From Blastomussa wellsi (taxonomy: Eukaryota > Cnidaria > Anthozoa > Scleractinia > Plerogyridae), in contig OX393571.1 of NCBI GenBank assembly GCA_947652115.1, positions 601,173 through 665,172 of the forward strand: a stretch of 64,000 nucleotides of DNA. Direction: 5' to 3'. This document shows positions 1-15,100 of the stretch, piece by piece; the first letter of the stretch is position 1; the number at the start of each line of letters is the position of its first letter. A program made the translations under genes and the position numbers. The notes beneath the pieces were generated by a model. The model made no database searches. It was given only the letters and a program-made list of their open reading frames with translations, and had not been told where the DNA came from.

Positions 1-345
1 GAAAACAGAAACTAGACGGGAGGAAAACAAAAACAAGACATCAGGAAAAGAGAAACAAGAAAGCAGGAAAACAGAAATAAGACGGCAAGAAAACAGAAAG
101 AAGACGGGAAGAAAACAGAAACAAGACAGCATGACAACAGAAACAAGACAGGAGGAAAACAGAAACAAGACGGGAGAAAAACAGAAAAAAGACAGCAGGC
201 AAACAGAAACAAGACGGCAGGAAAACAGAAACAAGACGGGAGGAAAACAGAAACAAGACGGGAGGAAAACAGAAACAAGACGCGAGGAAAACAGAAACAA
301 GACGGGAGGAAAACAGAAACAAGACAGCAGGAAAACAGAAACAAG
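1..345. repeat. 345-bp satellite segment repeated at 916-1260
   Basis: Positions 1-345 match 916-1260 with one difference noted (CAGGCAAAC near 200 versus CAGACAAAC near 1117). After this the copies diverge (GACGGAAGG versus GACGACAGG). The 915-bp spacing is not a multiple of 22, so the intervening block includes non-22-bp units. Confidence 0.75.
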
Positions 346-3300
346 ACGGAAGGAAAACGGAAGCAAGACCGGAGGAAAACAGAAACAAGACAGCAGGAAA
401 ACAGAAACAAGACAGCATGAAAACAAAAAGAAGACGGGAAGGAAACAGAAACAAGACGGCAGGAAAACAGAAACAAGACAGCAGGAAAACAGAAACAAGA
501 AAGCAGGAAAACAGAAACAAGACAGCAGGAAAACAGAGACAAGACGTCAGGACAACAGAAACAAGACAGCAGGAAAACAGAAACAAGACAGCAGGAAAAC
601 AGAAACAAGACAGCAGGAAAACAGAAACAAGACGGGAAGAAAAAAGAAACAAGACAGCAGGAAAATAGAAACAAGAATGCAGGAAAAAGACAGCAGGAAA
701 GCAGAAAAAAAAGGGAGGAAAAAAGAAAAAGGACAGCATGAAAACAGAAACAAGACGGCAGGAAAACAGAAACAAGACAGCAGGGAAACAGAAACAAGAC
801 CGGAGAAAAACAGAAACAAGGCAGCAGGAAAACATAAATAAGACGGGATGAAAACAGAAACAAGACATCAGGAAAAGAGAAACAAGACAGCAGATAAACA
901 GAAACAAGACAGAAGGAAAACAGAAACTAGACGGGAGGAAAACAAAAACAAGACATCAGGAAAAGAGAAACAAGAAAGCAGGAAAACAGAAATAAGACGG
1001 CAAGAAAACAGAAAGAAGACGGGAAGAAAACAGAAACAAGACAGCATGACAACAGAAACAAGACAGGAGGAAAACAGAAACAAGACGGGAGAAAAACAGA
1101 AAAAAGACAGCAGACAAACAGAAACAAGACGGCAGGAAAACAGAAACAAGACGGGAGGAAAACAGAAACAAGACGGGAGGAAAACAGAAACAAGACGCGA
1201 GGAAAACAGAAACAAGACGGGAGGAAAACAGAAACAAGACAGCAGGAAAACAGAAACAAGACGACAGGAAAAAAGAAACAAGACGGGAAAAAAACAGAAA
1301 CAAGACAGCAGGAAAACAGAAACAAGACAGCAGAAAAACAAAAACAAGACGGGAGGGAAACAGAAACTAGACGGGAGGAAATCAGAGACAAGACAGCAGC
1401 AAAACAGAAACAAGACAGCAGGAAAACAGAAAATAGACAGCAGGAAAACAGAGACAAGACGTCAGGACAACAGAAACAAGACGGCAGGAAAACAGAAACA
1501 AGACAGCAGGAAAACAGAAACAAGACGGGAGGAAAGCAGAAAAAAAAGGCAGGAAAAAAGAAACCAGACGGGAGGATAACAGAAAGAAGACGGGAGGAAA
1601 ACAGAAACAAGACAGCAGGAAAACAGAAACAAGACGGGAGAAAAACAGAAACAAGACATCAGGAAAAGAGAAACAAGACAGCAGGAAAACAGAAACAAGA
1701 CAGAAGGAAAACAGAAACTAGACGGGAGGAAAACAGAAACAAGACATCAGGAAAAGAGAAACAAGACAGCAGGAAAACAGAAATAAGACGGCAAGAAAAC
1801 AGAAAAAAGACGGGAAGAAAACAGAAACAAGACAGCATGAAAAAAGAAAAAAGACAGGAGGAAAACAGAAACAAGACGGGAGGAAAACAGAAACAAGACA
1901 GCAGCAAAACAGAAACAAGACGGGAGGAAAACAGAAACAAGACGCGAGGAAAACAGAAACAAGACGGGAGGAAAACAGAAACAAGACAGCAGGAAAACAG
2001 AAACAAGACAGCATGAAAACAAAAACAAGACGGAAAGGAAACAGAAACTAGACGGGAGGAAATTAGAAAAAAGAAAGCAGGAAAACAAAAACAAGACAGC
2101 AGGAAAACAAAAACAAGACAGCAGGAAAACAGAAACAAGACGGGAGGAAAACAGAAACAAGAAAGCAGGAAAACAGAAACAAGACAGGATGAAAAAAGAA
2201 ACAAGACGGCAGGAAAACAGAAACAAGACAGCAGGAAAACAGAAACAAGACAGCAGGAAAACAGAAACAAGAAAGCAGGAAAACAGAAACAAGACGGGAG
2301 GAAAAAAGAAACAAGAATGCAGGAAAAAAGAAACAAGGCAGCAGTAAAGCAGAAAAAAAAGGGAGGAAAAAAGAAACAAGACGGGAGGATAACAGAAACA
2401 AGACGCGAGGAAAACAGAAAAAAGACGGGAGGAAAACAGAAACAAGACAGCAGGAAAACAGAAACAAGACGGCAGGAAAACGGAAGCAAGACTGGAGGAA
2501 AACAGAAAACAGAAAAACGAAAGCAGGAAAACAGAAACAAGACATCAGGAAAAGAGAAACAAGACAGCAGGAAAACAGAAATAAGACGGCAAGAAAAGTG
2601 AAACAAGACGGGAAGAAAACAGAAAAAAGACAGCATGAAAAAAGAAACAAGACAGGAGGAAAACAGAAACAAGACAGCAGGAAAACAGAAACAAGACGGG
2701 AGGAAAACAGAAACAAGACAGCAGGAAAATAGAAACAAGAATGCAGGAAAACAGAAACAAGACAGCAGGAAAGCAGAAAAAAAAAAGGCAGGAAAAAAGA
2801 AACAAGACGGGAGGATAACAGAAAGAAGACGGCAGGAAAACAGAAACAAGACAGCAGGAAAACAGAAACAAGACAGCAGGAAAACAGAAGCAAGACAGTA
2901 GGAAAACAGAAACAAGACAGCAGGAAAACAGAAACAAGACGGGAGGAAAACAGAAACAAGACAGCAGGAAAATAGAAACAAGAATGCAGGAAAACAGAAA
3001 CAAGACAGCAGGAAAGCAGAAAAAAAAGGCAGGAAAAAAGAAACAAGACGGGAGGATAACAGAAAGAAGACGGCAGGAAAACAGAAACAAGACAGCAGGA
3101 AAACAGAAAACAGACGGGAGAAAAACAGAAACAAGACATCAGGAAAAGAGAAACAAGACAGAAGGAAAACAGAAACTAGACGGGAGGAAAACAGAATCAA
3201 GACATCAGGAAAAGAGAAACAAGACAGCAGGAAAACAGAAATAAGACGGCAAGAAAACAGAAACAAGACGGGAAGAAAACAGAAACAAGACAGCATGAAA

Positions 3301-6108
3301 AAAGAAAAAAGACAGGAGGAAAACAGAAACAAGACGGGAGGAAAACAGAAACAAGACAGCAGGAAAACAGAAACAAGACGGGAGGAAAACAGAAACAAGA
3401 CGCGAGGAAAACAGAAACAAGACGGGGGGAAAACAGAAACAAGACAGCAGGAAAACAGAAACAAGACAGCATGAAAACAAAAACAAGACGGAAAGGAAAC
3501 AGAAACTAGACGGGAGGAAATCAGAAAAAAGAAAGCAGGAAAACAAAAACAAGACAGCAGGAAAACAGAAACAAGACGGGAGGAAAACAGAAACAAGACT
3601 GCAGGAAAACAGAAACAAGAAAGCAGGAAAACAGAAACAAGACAGGAGGAAAAAAGAAACAAGACGGCAGGAAAACAGAAACAAGACAGCAGGGAAACAG
3701 AAACAAGACGGGAGAAAAACAGAAACAAGGCAGCAGGAAAACATAAATAAGACGGGATGAAAACAGAAACAAGACATCAGGAAAAGAGAAACAAGACAGC
3801 AGGAAAACAGAAACAAGACAGAAGGAAAACAGAAACTAGACGGGAGGAAAACAAAAACAAGACATCAGGAAAAGAGAAACAAGAAAGCAGGAAAACAGAA
3901 ATAAGACGGTAAGAAAACAGAAAGAAGACGGGAAGAAAACAGAAACAAGACAGCATGAAAACAGAAACAAGACAGGAGGAAAACAGAAACAAGACGGGAG
4001 GAAAACAGAAACAAGACAGCAGGGAAACAGAAACAAGACGGCAGGAAAACAGAAACAAGACGGGAGGAAAACAGAAACAAGACGGGAGGAAAACAGAAAC
4101 AAGACGACAGGAAAACAGCAACAAGACGGGAGGAAAACAGAAACAAGACAGCAGGAAAACAGAAACAAGACGACAGGAAAACAGAAACAAGACGGGAAAA
4201 AAACAGAAACAAGACAGCAGGAAAACAGAAACAAGACAGCAGGAAAACAAAAACAAGACGGGAGGGAAACAGAAACTAGACGGGAGGAAATCAGAAACAA
4301 GACAGCAGCAAAACAGAAACAAGACAGCAGGGAAACAGAAACAAGACGGGAGGAAAACAGAAACAAGACATCAGGAAAACATCAACAAGACAGCAGGAAA
4401 ACAGAAACAAGACGGGAGGAAAACAGAAACAAGACAGCAGGAAAATAGAAACAAGAATGCAGGAAAACAGAAACAAGACAGCAGGAAAGTAGAAAAAAAA
4501 AGGCAGGAAAAAAGAAACAAGACGGGAGGATAACAGAAAGAAGACGGCAGGAAAACAGAAACAAGACAGCAGGAAAACAGAAACAAGACAGCAGGAAAAC
4601 AGAAGCAAGACAGCAGGAAAACAGAAACAAGACAGCAGGAAAACAGAAACAAGACGGGAGGAAAACAGAAACAAGACAGCAGGAAAATAGAAACAAGAAT
4701 GCAGGAAAACAGAAACAAGACAGCAGGAAAGCAGAAAAAAAAAGGCAGGAAAAAAGAAACCAGACGGGAGGATAACAGAAAGAAGACGGCAGGAAAACAG
4801 AAACAAGACAGCAGGAAAACAGAAACAAGACGGGAGAAAAACAGAAACAAGACATCAGGAAAAGAGAAACAAGACAGCAGGAAAACAGAAACAAGACAGA
4901 AGGAAAACAGAAACTAGACGGGAGGAAAACAGAAACAAGACATCAGGAAAAGAGAAACAAGACAGCAGGAAAACAGAAATAAGACGGCAAGAAAACAGAA
5001 ACAAGACGGGAAGAAAACAGAAACAAGACAGCATGAAAAAAGAAAAAAGACAGGAGGAAAACAGAAACAAGACTGGAGGAAAACAGAAACAAGACAGCAG
5101 GAAAACAGAAACAAGACGGGAGGAAAACAGAAACAAGACGCAAGGAAAACAGAAACAAGACGGGAGGAAAACAGAAACAAGACAGCAGGAAAACAGAAAA
5201 AAGACAGCATGAAAACAAAAACAAGACGGAAAGGAAACAGAAACTAGACGGGAGGAAATCAGAAAAAAGAAAGCAGGAAAACAAAAACAAGACAGCAGGA
5301 AAACAGAAACAAGGCGGGAGGAAAACAGAAACAAGACTGCAGGAAAACAGAAACAAGAAAGCAGGAAAACAGAAACAAGACAGGAGGAAAAAAGAAACAA
5401 GACGGCAGGAAAACAGAAACAAGACAGCAGGAAAACAGAAACAAGACAGCAGGAAAACAGAAACAAGAAAGCAGGAAAACAGAAACAAGACGGTAGGAAA
5501 AAAGAAACAAGAATGCAGGAAAAAAGAAACAAGGCAGCAGTAAAGCAGAAAAAAAAGGGAGGAAAAAAGAAACAAGACGGGAGGATAACAGAAACAAGAC
5601 GCGAGGAAAACAGAAAAATAACGGGAGGAAAACAGAAACAAGACAGCAGGAAAACAGAAACAAGACGGCAGGAAAACGGAAGCAAGACTGGAGGAAAACG
5701 GAAAACAGAAAAACGAAAGCAGGAAAACAGAAACAAGACATCAGGAAAAGAGAAACAAGACAGCAGGAAAACAGAAATAAGACGGCAAGAAAACAGAAAC
5801 AAGACGGGAAGAAAACAGAAAAAAGACAGCATGAAAAAAGAAAAAAGACAGGAGGAAAACAGAAACAAGACGGGAGGAAAACAGAAAGAAGACAGCAGGA
5901 AAACAGAAACAAGACGGGAGGAAAACAGAAACAAGACGCGAGGAAAACAGAAACAAGACGGGAGGAAAACAGAAACAAGACAGCAGGAAAACAGAAACAA
6001 GACGGAAGGAAAACGGAAGCAAGACCGGAGGAAAACAGAAACAAGACAGCAGGAAAATAGAAACAAGAATGCAGGAAAACAGAAACAAGACAGCAGGAAA
6101 ATAGAAAC
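1..6108. repeat. 9.1-kb higher-order satellite repeat, copy 1 (cut by window start)
   Basis: The order of variant monomers from 1 to about 6108 recurs at 9105-15192. The offset is 9,104 bp at the start, 9,060 bp after about 350 (copy 2 lacks two 22-bp monomers), 9,062 bp after about 2780 (copy 2 has two more A in a poly-A run) and 9,084 bp beyond about 4400 (copy 2 has one extra monomer). All rare variants that I compared, such as AACTAGACGGG, AAATTAG and GCAGTAAAGC, keep their order. The copies diverge at 6109/15193. Boundaries were read by eye. Confidence 0.85.
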
Positions 6109-9104
6109 AAGAATGCAGGAAAACAGAAACAAGACAGCAGGAAAGCAGAAAAAAAAAGGCAGGAAAAAAGAAACAAGACGGGAGGATAACAGTAAGAAGA
6201 CGGCAGGAAAACAGAAACAAGACAGCAGGAAAACAGAAACAAGACAGCAGGAAAACAGAAGCAAGACAGCAGGAAAACAGAAACAAGACAGCAGGAAAAC
6301 AGAAACAAGACGGGAGGAAAACAGAAACAAGACAGCAGGAAAATAGAAACAAGAATGCAGGAAAACAGAAACAAGACAACAGGAAAGCAGAAAAAAAAAG
6401 GCAGGAAAAAAGAAACCAGACGGGAGGATAACAGAAAGAAGACGGCAGGAAAACAGAAACAAGACAGCGGGAAAACAGAAACAAGACGGGAGAAAAACAG
6501 AAACAAGACATCAGGAAAAGAGAAACAAGACAGCAGGAAAACAGAAACAAGACAGAAGGAAAACAGAAACTAGACGGGAGGAAAACAGAAACAAGACATC
6601 AGGAAAAGAGAAACAAGACAGCAGGAAAACAGAAATAAGACGGCAAGAAAACAGAAACAAGACGCGAGGAAAACAGAAACAAGACGGGAGGAAAACAGAA
6701 ACAATACAGCAGGAAAACAGAAACAAGACAGCATGAAAACAAAAACAAGACGGAAAGGAAACAGAAACTAGACGGGAGGAAATCAGAAAAAAAAAGCAGG
6801 AAAACAAAAACAAGACAGGAGGAAAACAGAACCAAGACGGGAGGAAAACAGAAACAAGACTGCAGGAAAACAGAAACAAGAAAGCAGGAAAACAGAAACA
6901 AGACAGGAGGAAAAAAGAAAGAAGACGGCAGGAAAACAGAAACAAGACAGCAGGAAAACAGAAACAAGACAGCAGGAAAACAGAAACAAGACAGCAGGAA
7001 AACAGAAACAAGACAGCATGAAAACAAAAGAAGACGGAAAGGAAACAGAAACTAGACGGGAGGAAATCAGAAAAAAGAAAGCAGGAAAACAAAAACAAGA
7101 CAGCAGGAAAACAGAAACAAGACGGGAGGAAAACATAAACAAGACTGCAGGAAAACAGAAACAAGAAAGCAGGAAAACAGAAACAAGACAGGAGGAAAAA
7201 AGAAACAAGACGGCAGGAAAACAGGAACAAGACAGCAGGAAAGCAGAAACAAGACAGCAGGAAAACAGAAACAAGAAAGCAGGAAAACAGAAACAAGACG
7301 GGAGGAAAAAAGAAACAAGAATGCAGGAAAAAAGAAACAAGGCAGCAGTAAAGCAGAAAAAAAAGGGAGGAAAAAAGAAACAAGACGGGAGGATAACAGA
7401 AACAAGACGCGAGGAAAACAGAAAAATAACGGGAGGAAAACAGAAACAAGACAGCAGGAAAACAGAAACAAGACGGCAGGAAAACGGAAGCAAGACTGGA
7501 GGAAAACGGAAAACAGAAAAACGAAAGCAGGAAAACAGAAACAAGACATCAGGAAAAGAGAAAGAAGACAGCAGGAAAACAGAAATAAGACGGCAAGAAA
7601 ACAGAAACAAGACGGGAAGAAAACAGAAAAAAGACAGCATGAAAAAAGAAAAAAGACAAGAGGAAAACAGAAACAAGACGGGAGGAAAACAGAAAGAAGA
7701 CAGCAGGAAAACAGAAACAAGACGGGAGGAAAACAGAAACAAGACGCGAGGAAAACAGAAACAAGACGGGAGGAAAACAGAAACAAGACAGCAGGAAAAC
7801 AGAAAGAAGAATGCAGGAAAACAGAAACAAGACGGAAGGAAAACGGAAGCAAGACCGGAGGAAAACAGAAACAAGACAGCAGGAAAACAGAAACAAGACG
7901 GGAGGAAAACAGAAACAAGACAGCAGGAAAATAGAAACAAGAATGCAGGAAAACAGAAACAAGACAGCAGGAAAGCAGAAAAAAAAAGGCAGGAAAAAAG
8001 AAACAAGACGGGAGGATAACAGAAAGAAGACGGCAGGAAAACAGAAACAAGACAGCAGGAAAACAGAAACAAGACAGCAGGAAAACAGAAGCAAGACAGC
8101 AGAAAAACAGAAACAAGACAGCAGGAAAACAGAAACAAGACGGGAGGAAAACAGAAACAAGACAGCAGGAAAATAGAAACAAGAATGCAGGAAAACAGAA
8201 ACAAGACAGCAGGAAAGCAGAAAAAAAAAGGCAGGAAAAAAGAAACCAGACGGGAGGATAACAGAAAGAAGACGGCAGGAAAACAGAAACAAGACAGCAG
8301 GAAAACAGAAACAAGACGGGAGAAAAACAGAAACAAGACATCAGGAAAAGAGAAACAAGACAGCAGGAAAACAGAAATAAGGCGGCAAGAAAACAGAAAA
8401 AGGACGGGAAGAAAACAGAAACAAGACAGCATGAAAAAAGAAAAAAGACAGGAAGAAAACAGAAACTAGACGGGAGGAAAACAGAAACAAGACAGCAGGA
8501 AAACAGAAACAAGACGGGAGGAAAACAGAAACAAGACGCGAGGAAAACAGAAACAAGACGAGGGGAAAACAGAAACAAGACAGCAGGAAAACAGAAACAA
8601 GACAGCATGAAAACAAAAACAAGACGGAAAGGAAACAGAAATTAGACGGGAGGAAATCAGAAAAAAAAAGCAGGAAAACAAAAACAAGACAGCAGGAAAA
8701 CAGAAACAAGACGGGAGGAAAACAGAAACAAGACTGCAGGAAAACAGAAACAAGAAAGCAGGAAAACAGAAACAAGACAGGAGGAAAAAAGAAACAAGAC
8801 AGCAGGAAAACAGAAACAAGACGGGAGGAAAAAAGAAACAAGACAGCAGGAAAATAGAAACAAGAATGCAGGAAAAAGACAGCAGGAAAGCAGAAAAAAA
8901 AGGGAGGAAAAAAGAAAAAGGACAGCATGAAAACAGAAACAAGACGGCAGGAAAACAGAAACAAGACAGCAGGGAAACAGAAACAAGACCGGAGAAAAAC
9001 AGAAACAAGGCAGCAGGAAAACATAAATAAGACGGGATGAAAACAGAAACAAGACATCAGGAAAAGAGAAACAAGACAGCAGGAAAACAGAAACAAGACA
9101 GAAG

Positions 9105-12100
9105 GAAAACAGAAACTAGACGGGAGGAAAACAAAAACAAGACATCAGGAAAAGAGAAACAAGAAAGCAGGAAAACAGAAATAAGACGGCAAGAAAACAA
9201 AAAGAAGACGGGAAGAAAACAGAAACAAGACAGCATGACAACAGAAACAAGACAGGAGGAAAACAGAAACAAGACGGGAGAAAAACAGAAAAAAGACAGC
9301 AGGCAAACAGAAACAAGACGGCAGGAAAACAGAAACAAGACGGGAGGAAAACAGAAACAAGACGGGAGGAAAACAGAAACAAGACGCGAGGAAAACAGAA
9401 ACAAGACGGAAGGAAAACGGAAGCAAGACCGGAGGAAAACAGAAACAAGACAGCAGGAAAACAGAAACAAGACAGCATGAAAACAAAAAGAAGACGGGAA
9501 GGAAACAGAAACAAGACGGCAGGAAAACAGAAACAAGACAGCAGGAAAACAGAAACAAGAAAGCAGGAAAACAGAAACAAGACAGCAGGAAAACAGAGAC
9601 AAGACGTCAGGACAACAGAAACAAGACAGCAGGAAAACAGAAACAAGACAGCAGGAAAACAGAAACAAGACAGCAGGAAAACAGAAACAAGACGGGAGGA
9701 AAAAAGAAACAAGACAGCAAGAAAATAGAAACAAGAATGCAGGAAAAAGACAGCAGGAAAGCAGAAAAAAAAGGGAGGAAAAAAGAAAAAGGACAGCATG
9801 AAAACAGAAACAAGACGGCAGGAAAACAGAAACAAGACAGCAGGGAAACAGAAACAAGACCGGAGAAAAACAGAAACAAGGCAGCAGGAAAACATAAATA
9901 AGACGGGATGAAAACAGAAACAAGACATCAGGAAAAGAGAAACAAGACAGCAGATAAACAGAAACAAGACAGAAGGAAAACAGAAACTAGACGGGAGGAA
10001 AACAGAAACAAGACATCAGGAAAAGAGAAACAAGAAAGCAGGAAAACAGAAATAAGACGGCAAGAAAACAGAAAGAAGACGGGAATAAAACAGAAACAAG
10101 ACAGCATGACAACAGAAACAAGACAGGAGGAAAACAGAAACAAGACGGGAGAAAAACAGAAAAAAGACAGCAGACAAACAGAAACAAGACGGCAGGAAAA
10201 CAGAAACAAGACGGGAGGAAAACAGAAACAAGACGGGAGGAAAACAGAAACAAGACGCGAGGAAAACAGAAACAAGACGGGAGGAAAACAGAAACAAGAC
10301 AGCAGGAAAACCGAAACAAGACGACAGGAAAAAAGAAACAAGACGGGAAAAAAACAGAAACAAGACAGCAGGAAAACAGAAACAAGACAGCAGAAAAACA
10401 AAAACAAGACGGGAGGGAAACAGAAACTAGACGGGAGGAAATCAGAAACAAGACAGCAGCAAAACAGAAACAAGACAGCAGGAAAACAGAAAATAGACAG
10501 CAGGAAAACAGAGACAAGACGTCAGGACAACAGAAACAAGACGGCAGGAAAACAGAAACAAGACAGCAGGAAAACAGAAACAAGACGGGAGGAAAGCAGA
10601 AAAAAAAGGCAGGAAAAAAGAAACCAGACGGGAGGATAACAGAAAGAAGACGGGAGGAAAACAGAAACAAGACAGCAGGAAAACAGAAACAAGACGGGAG
10701 AAAAACAGAAACAAGACATCAGGAAAAGAGAAACAAGACAGCAGGAAAACAGAAACAAGACAGAAGGAAAACAGAAACTAGACGGGAGGAAAACAGAAAC
10801 AAGACATCAGGAAAAGAGAAACAAGACAGCAGGAAAACAGAAATAAGACGGCAAGAAAACAGAAACAAGACGGGAAGAAAACAGAAACAAGACAGCATGA
10901 AAAAAGAAAAAAGACAGGAGGAAAACAAAAACAAGACGGGAGGAAAACAAAAACAAGACAGCAGGAAAACAGAAACAAGACGGGAGGAAAACAGAAACAA
11001 GACGCGAGGAAAACAGAAACAAGACGGGAGGAAAACAGAAACAAGACAGCAGGAAAACAGAAACAAGACAGCATGAAAACAAAAACAAGACGGAAAGGAA
11101 ACAGAAACTAGACGGGAGGAAATTCGAAAAAAGAAAGCAGGAAAACAAAAACAAGACAGCAGGAAAACAAAAACAAGACAGCAGGAAAACAGAAACAAGA
11201 CGGGAGGAAAACAGAAACAAGAAAGCAGGAAAACAGAAACAAGACAGGAGGAAAAAAGAAACAAGACGGCAGGAAAACAGAAACAAGACAGCAGGAAAAC
11301 AGAAACAAGACAGCAGGAAAACAGAAACAAGAAAGCAGGAAAACAGAAACAAGACGGGAGGAAAAAAGAAACAAGAATGCAGGAAAAAAGAAACAAGGCA
11401 GCAGTAAAGCAGAAAAAAAAGGGAGGAAAAAAGAAACAAGACGGGAGGATAACAGAAACAAGACGCGAGGAAAACAGAAAAAAGACGGGAGGAAAACAGA
11501 AACAAGACAGCAGGAAAACAGAAACAAGACGGCAGGAAAACGGAAGCAAGACTGGAGGAAAACAGAAAACAGAAAAACGAAAGCAGGAAAACAGAAACAA
11601 GACATCAGGAAAAGAGAAACAAGACAGCAGGAAAACAGAAATAAGACGGCAAGAAAAGTGAAACAAGACGGGAAGAAAACAGAAAAAAGACAGCATGAAA
11701 AAAGAAACAAGACAGGAGGAAAACAGAAACAAGACAGCAGGAAAACAGAAACAAGACTGGAGGAAAACAGAAACAAGACAGCAGGAAAATAGAAACAAGA
11801 ATGCAGGAAAACAGAAACAAGACAGCAGGAAAGCAGAAAAAAAAAAAAGGCAGGAAAAAAGAAACAAGACGGGAGGATAACAGAAAGAAGACGGCAGGAA
11901 AACAGAAACAAGACAGCAGGAAAACAGAAACAAGACAGCAGGAAAAATGAAGCAAGACAGTAGGAAAACAGAAACAAGACAGCAGGAAAACAGAAACAAG
12001 ACGGGAGGAAAACAGAAACAAGACAGCAGGAAAATAGAAACAAGAATGCAGGAAAACAGAAACAAGACAGCAGGAAAGCAGAAAAAAAAGGCAGGAAAAA

Positions 12101-15100
12101 AGAAACAAGACGGGAGGATAACAGAAAGAAGACGGCAGGAAAACAGAAACAAGACAGCAGGAAAACAGAAAACAGACGGGAGAAAAACAGAAACAAGACA
12201 TCAGGAAAAGAGAAACAAGACAGAAGGAAAACAGAAACTAGACGGGAGGAAAACAGAATCAAGACATCAGGAAAAGAGAAACAAGACAGCAGGAAAACAG
12301 AAATAAGACGGCAAGAAAACAGAAACAAGACGGGAAGAAAACAGAAACAAGACAGCATGAAAAAAGAAAAAAGACAGGAGGAAAACAGAAACAAGACGGG
12401 AGGAAAACAGAAACAAGACAGCAGGAAAACAGAAACAAGACGGGAGGAAAACAGAAACAAGACGCGAGGAAAACAGAAACAAGACGGGGGGAAAACAGAA
12501 ACAAGACAGCAGGAAAACAGAAACAAGACAGCATGAAAACAAAAACAAGACGGAAAGGAAACAGAAACTAGACGGGAGGAAATCAGAAAAAAGAAAGCAG
12601 GAAAACAAAAACAAGACAGCAGGAAAACAGAAACAAGACGGGAGGAAAACAGAAACAAGACTGCAGGAAAACAGAAACAAGAAAGCAGGAAAACAGAAAC
12701 AAGACAGGAGGAAAAAAGAAACAAGACGGCAGGAAAACAGAAACAAGACAGCAGGGAAACAGAAACAAGACGGGAGAAAAACAGAAACAAGGCAGCAGGA
12801 AAACATAAATAAGACGGGATGAAAACAGAAACAAGACATCAGGAAAAGAGAAACAAGACAGCAGGAAAACAGAAACAAGACAGAAGGAAAACAGAAACTA
12901 GACGGGAGGAAAACAAAAACAAGACATCAGGAAAAGAGAAACAAGAAAGCAGGAAAACAGAAATAAGACGGTAAGAAAACAGAAAGAAGACGGGAAGAAA
13001 ACAGAAACAAGACAGCATGAAAACAGAAACAAGACAGGAGGAAAACAGAAACAAGACGGGAGGAAAACAGAAACAAGACAGCAGGGAAACAGAAACAAGA
13101 CGGCAGGAAAACAGAAACAAGACGGGAGGAAAACAGAAACAAGACGGGAGGAAAACAGAAACAAGACGACAGGAAAACAGCAACAAGACGGGAGGAAAAC
13201 AGAAACAAGACAGCAGGAAAACAGAAACAAGACGACAGGAAAACAGAAACAAGACGGGAAAAAAACAGAAACAAGACAGCAGGAAAACAGAAACAAGACA
13301 GCAGGAAAACCAAAACAAGACGGGAGGGAAACAGAAACTAGACGGGAGGAAATCAGAAACAAGACAGCAGCAAAACAGAAACAAGACAGCAGGGAAACAG
13401 AAACAAGACGGGAGGAAAACAGAAACAAGACATCAGGAAAACAGAAACAAGACGGCAGGAAAACAGAAACAAGACAGCAGGAAAACAGAAACAAGACGGG
13501 AGGAAAACAGAAACAAGACAGCAGGAAAATAGAAACAAGAATGCAGGAAAACAGAAACAAGACAGCAGGAAAGCAGAAAAAAAAAGGCAGGAAAAAAGAA
13601 ACAAGACGGGAGGATAACAGAAAGAAGACGGCAGGAAAACAGAAACAAGACAGCAGGAAAACAGAAACAAGACAGCAGGAAAACAGAAGCAAGACAGCAG
13701 GAAAACAGAAACAAGACAGCAGGAAAACAGAAACAAGACGGGAGGAAAACAGAAACAAGACAGCAGGAAAATAGAAACAAGAATGCAGGAGAACAGAAAC
13801 AAGACAGCAGGAAAGCAGAAAAAAAAAGGCAGGAAAAAAGAAACCAGACGGGAGGATAACAGAAAGAAGACGGCAGGAAAACAGAAACAAGACAGCAGGA
13901 AAACAGAAACAAGACGGGAGAAAAACAGAAACAAGACATCAGGAAAAGAGAAACAAGACAGCAGGAAAACAGAAACAAGACAGAAGGAAAACAGAAACTA
14001 GACGGGAGGAAAACAGAAACAAGACATCAGGAAAAGAGAAACAAGACAGCAGGAAAACAGAAATAAGACGGCAAGAAAACAGAAACAAGACGGGAAGAAA
14101 ACAGAAACAAGACAGCATGAAAAAAGAAAAAAGACAGGAGGAAAACAGAAACAAGACTGGAGGAAAACAGAAACAAGACAGCAGGAAAACAGAAACAAGA
14201 CGGGAGGAAAACAGAAACAAGACGCAAGGAAAACAGAAACAAAACGGGAGGAAAACAGAAACAAGACAGCAGGAAAACAGAAACAAGACAGCATGAAAAC
14301 AAAAACAAGACGGAAAGGAAACAGAAACTAGACGGGAGGAAATCAGAAAAAAGAAAGCAGGAAAACAAAAACAAGACAGCAGGAAAACAGAAACAAGGCG
14401 GGAGGAAAACAGAAACAAGACTGCAGGAAAACAGAAACAAGAAAGCAGGAAAACAGAAACAAGACAGGAGGAAAAAAGAAACAAGACGGCAGGAAAACAG
14501 AAACAAGACAGCAGGAAAACAGAAACAAGACAGCAGGAAAACAGAAACAAGAAAGCAGGAAAACAGAAACAAGACGGTAGGAAAAAAGAAACAAGAATGC
14601 AGGAAAAAAGAAACAAGGCAGCAGTAAAGCAGAAAAAAAAGGGAGGAAAAAAGAAACAAGACGGGAGGATAACAGAAACAAGACGCGAGGAAAACAGAAA
14701 AATAACGGGAGGAAAACAGAAACAAGACAGCAGGAAAACAGAAACAAGACGGCAGGAAAACGGAAGCAAGACTGGAGGAAAACGGAAAACAGAAAAACGA
14801 AAGCAGGAAAACAGAAACAAGACATCAGGAAAAGAGAAACAAGACAGCAGGAAAACAGAAATAAGACGGCAAGAAAACAGAAACAAGACGGGAAGAAAAC
14901 AGAAAAAAGACAGCATGAAAAAAGAAAAAAGACAGGAGGAAAACAGAAACAAGACGGGAGGAAAACAGAAAGAAGACAGCAGGAAAACAGAAACAAGACG
15001 GGAGGAAAACAGAAACAAGACGCGAGGAAAACAGAAACAAGACGGGAGGAAAACAGAAGCAAGACAGCAGGAAAACAGAAACAAGACGGAAGGAAAACGG

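Noticed and set aside
131..841. A lysine/arginine-rich repetitive host protein on the + strand.
   Set aside because: The same peptide cycle occurs in all three forward frames and throughout 55 kb of array; there is no conserved start, terminator or unique domain.
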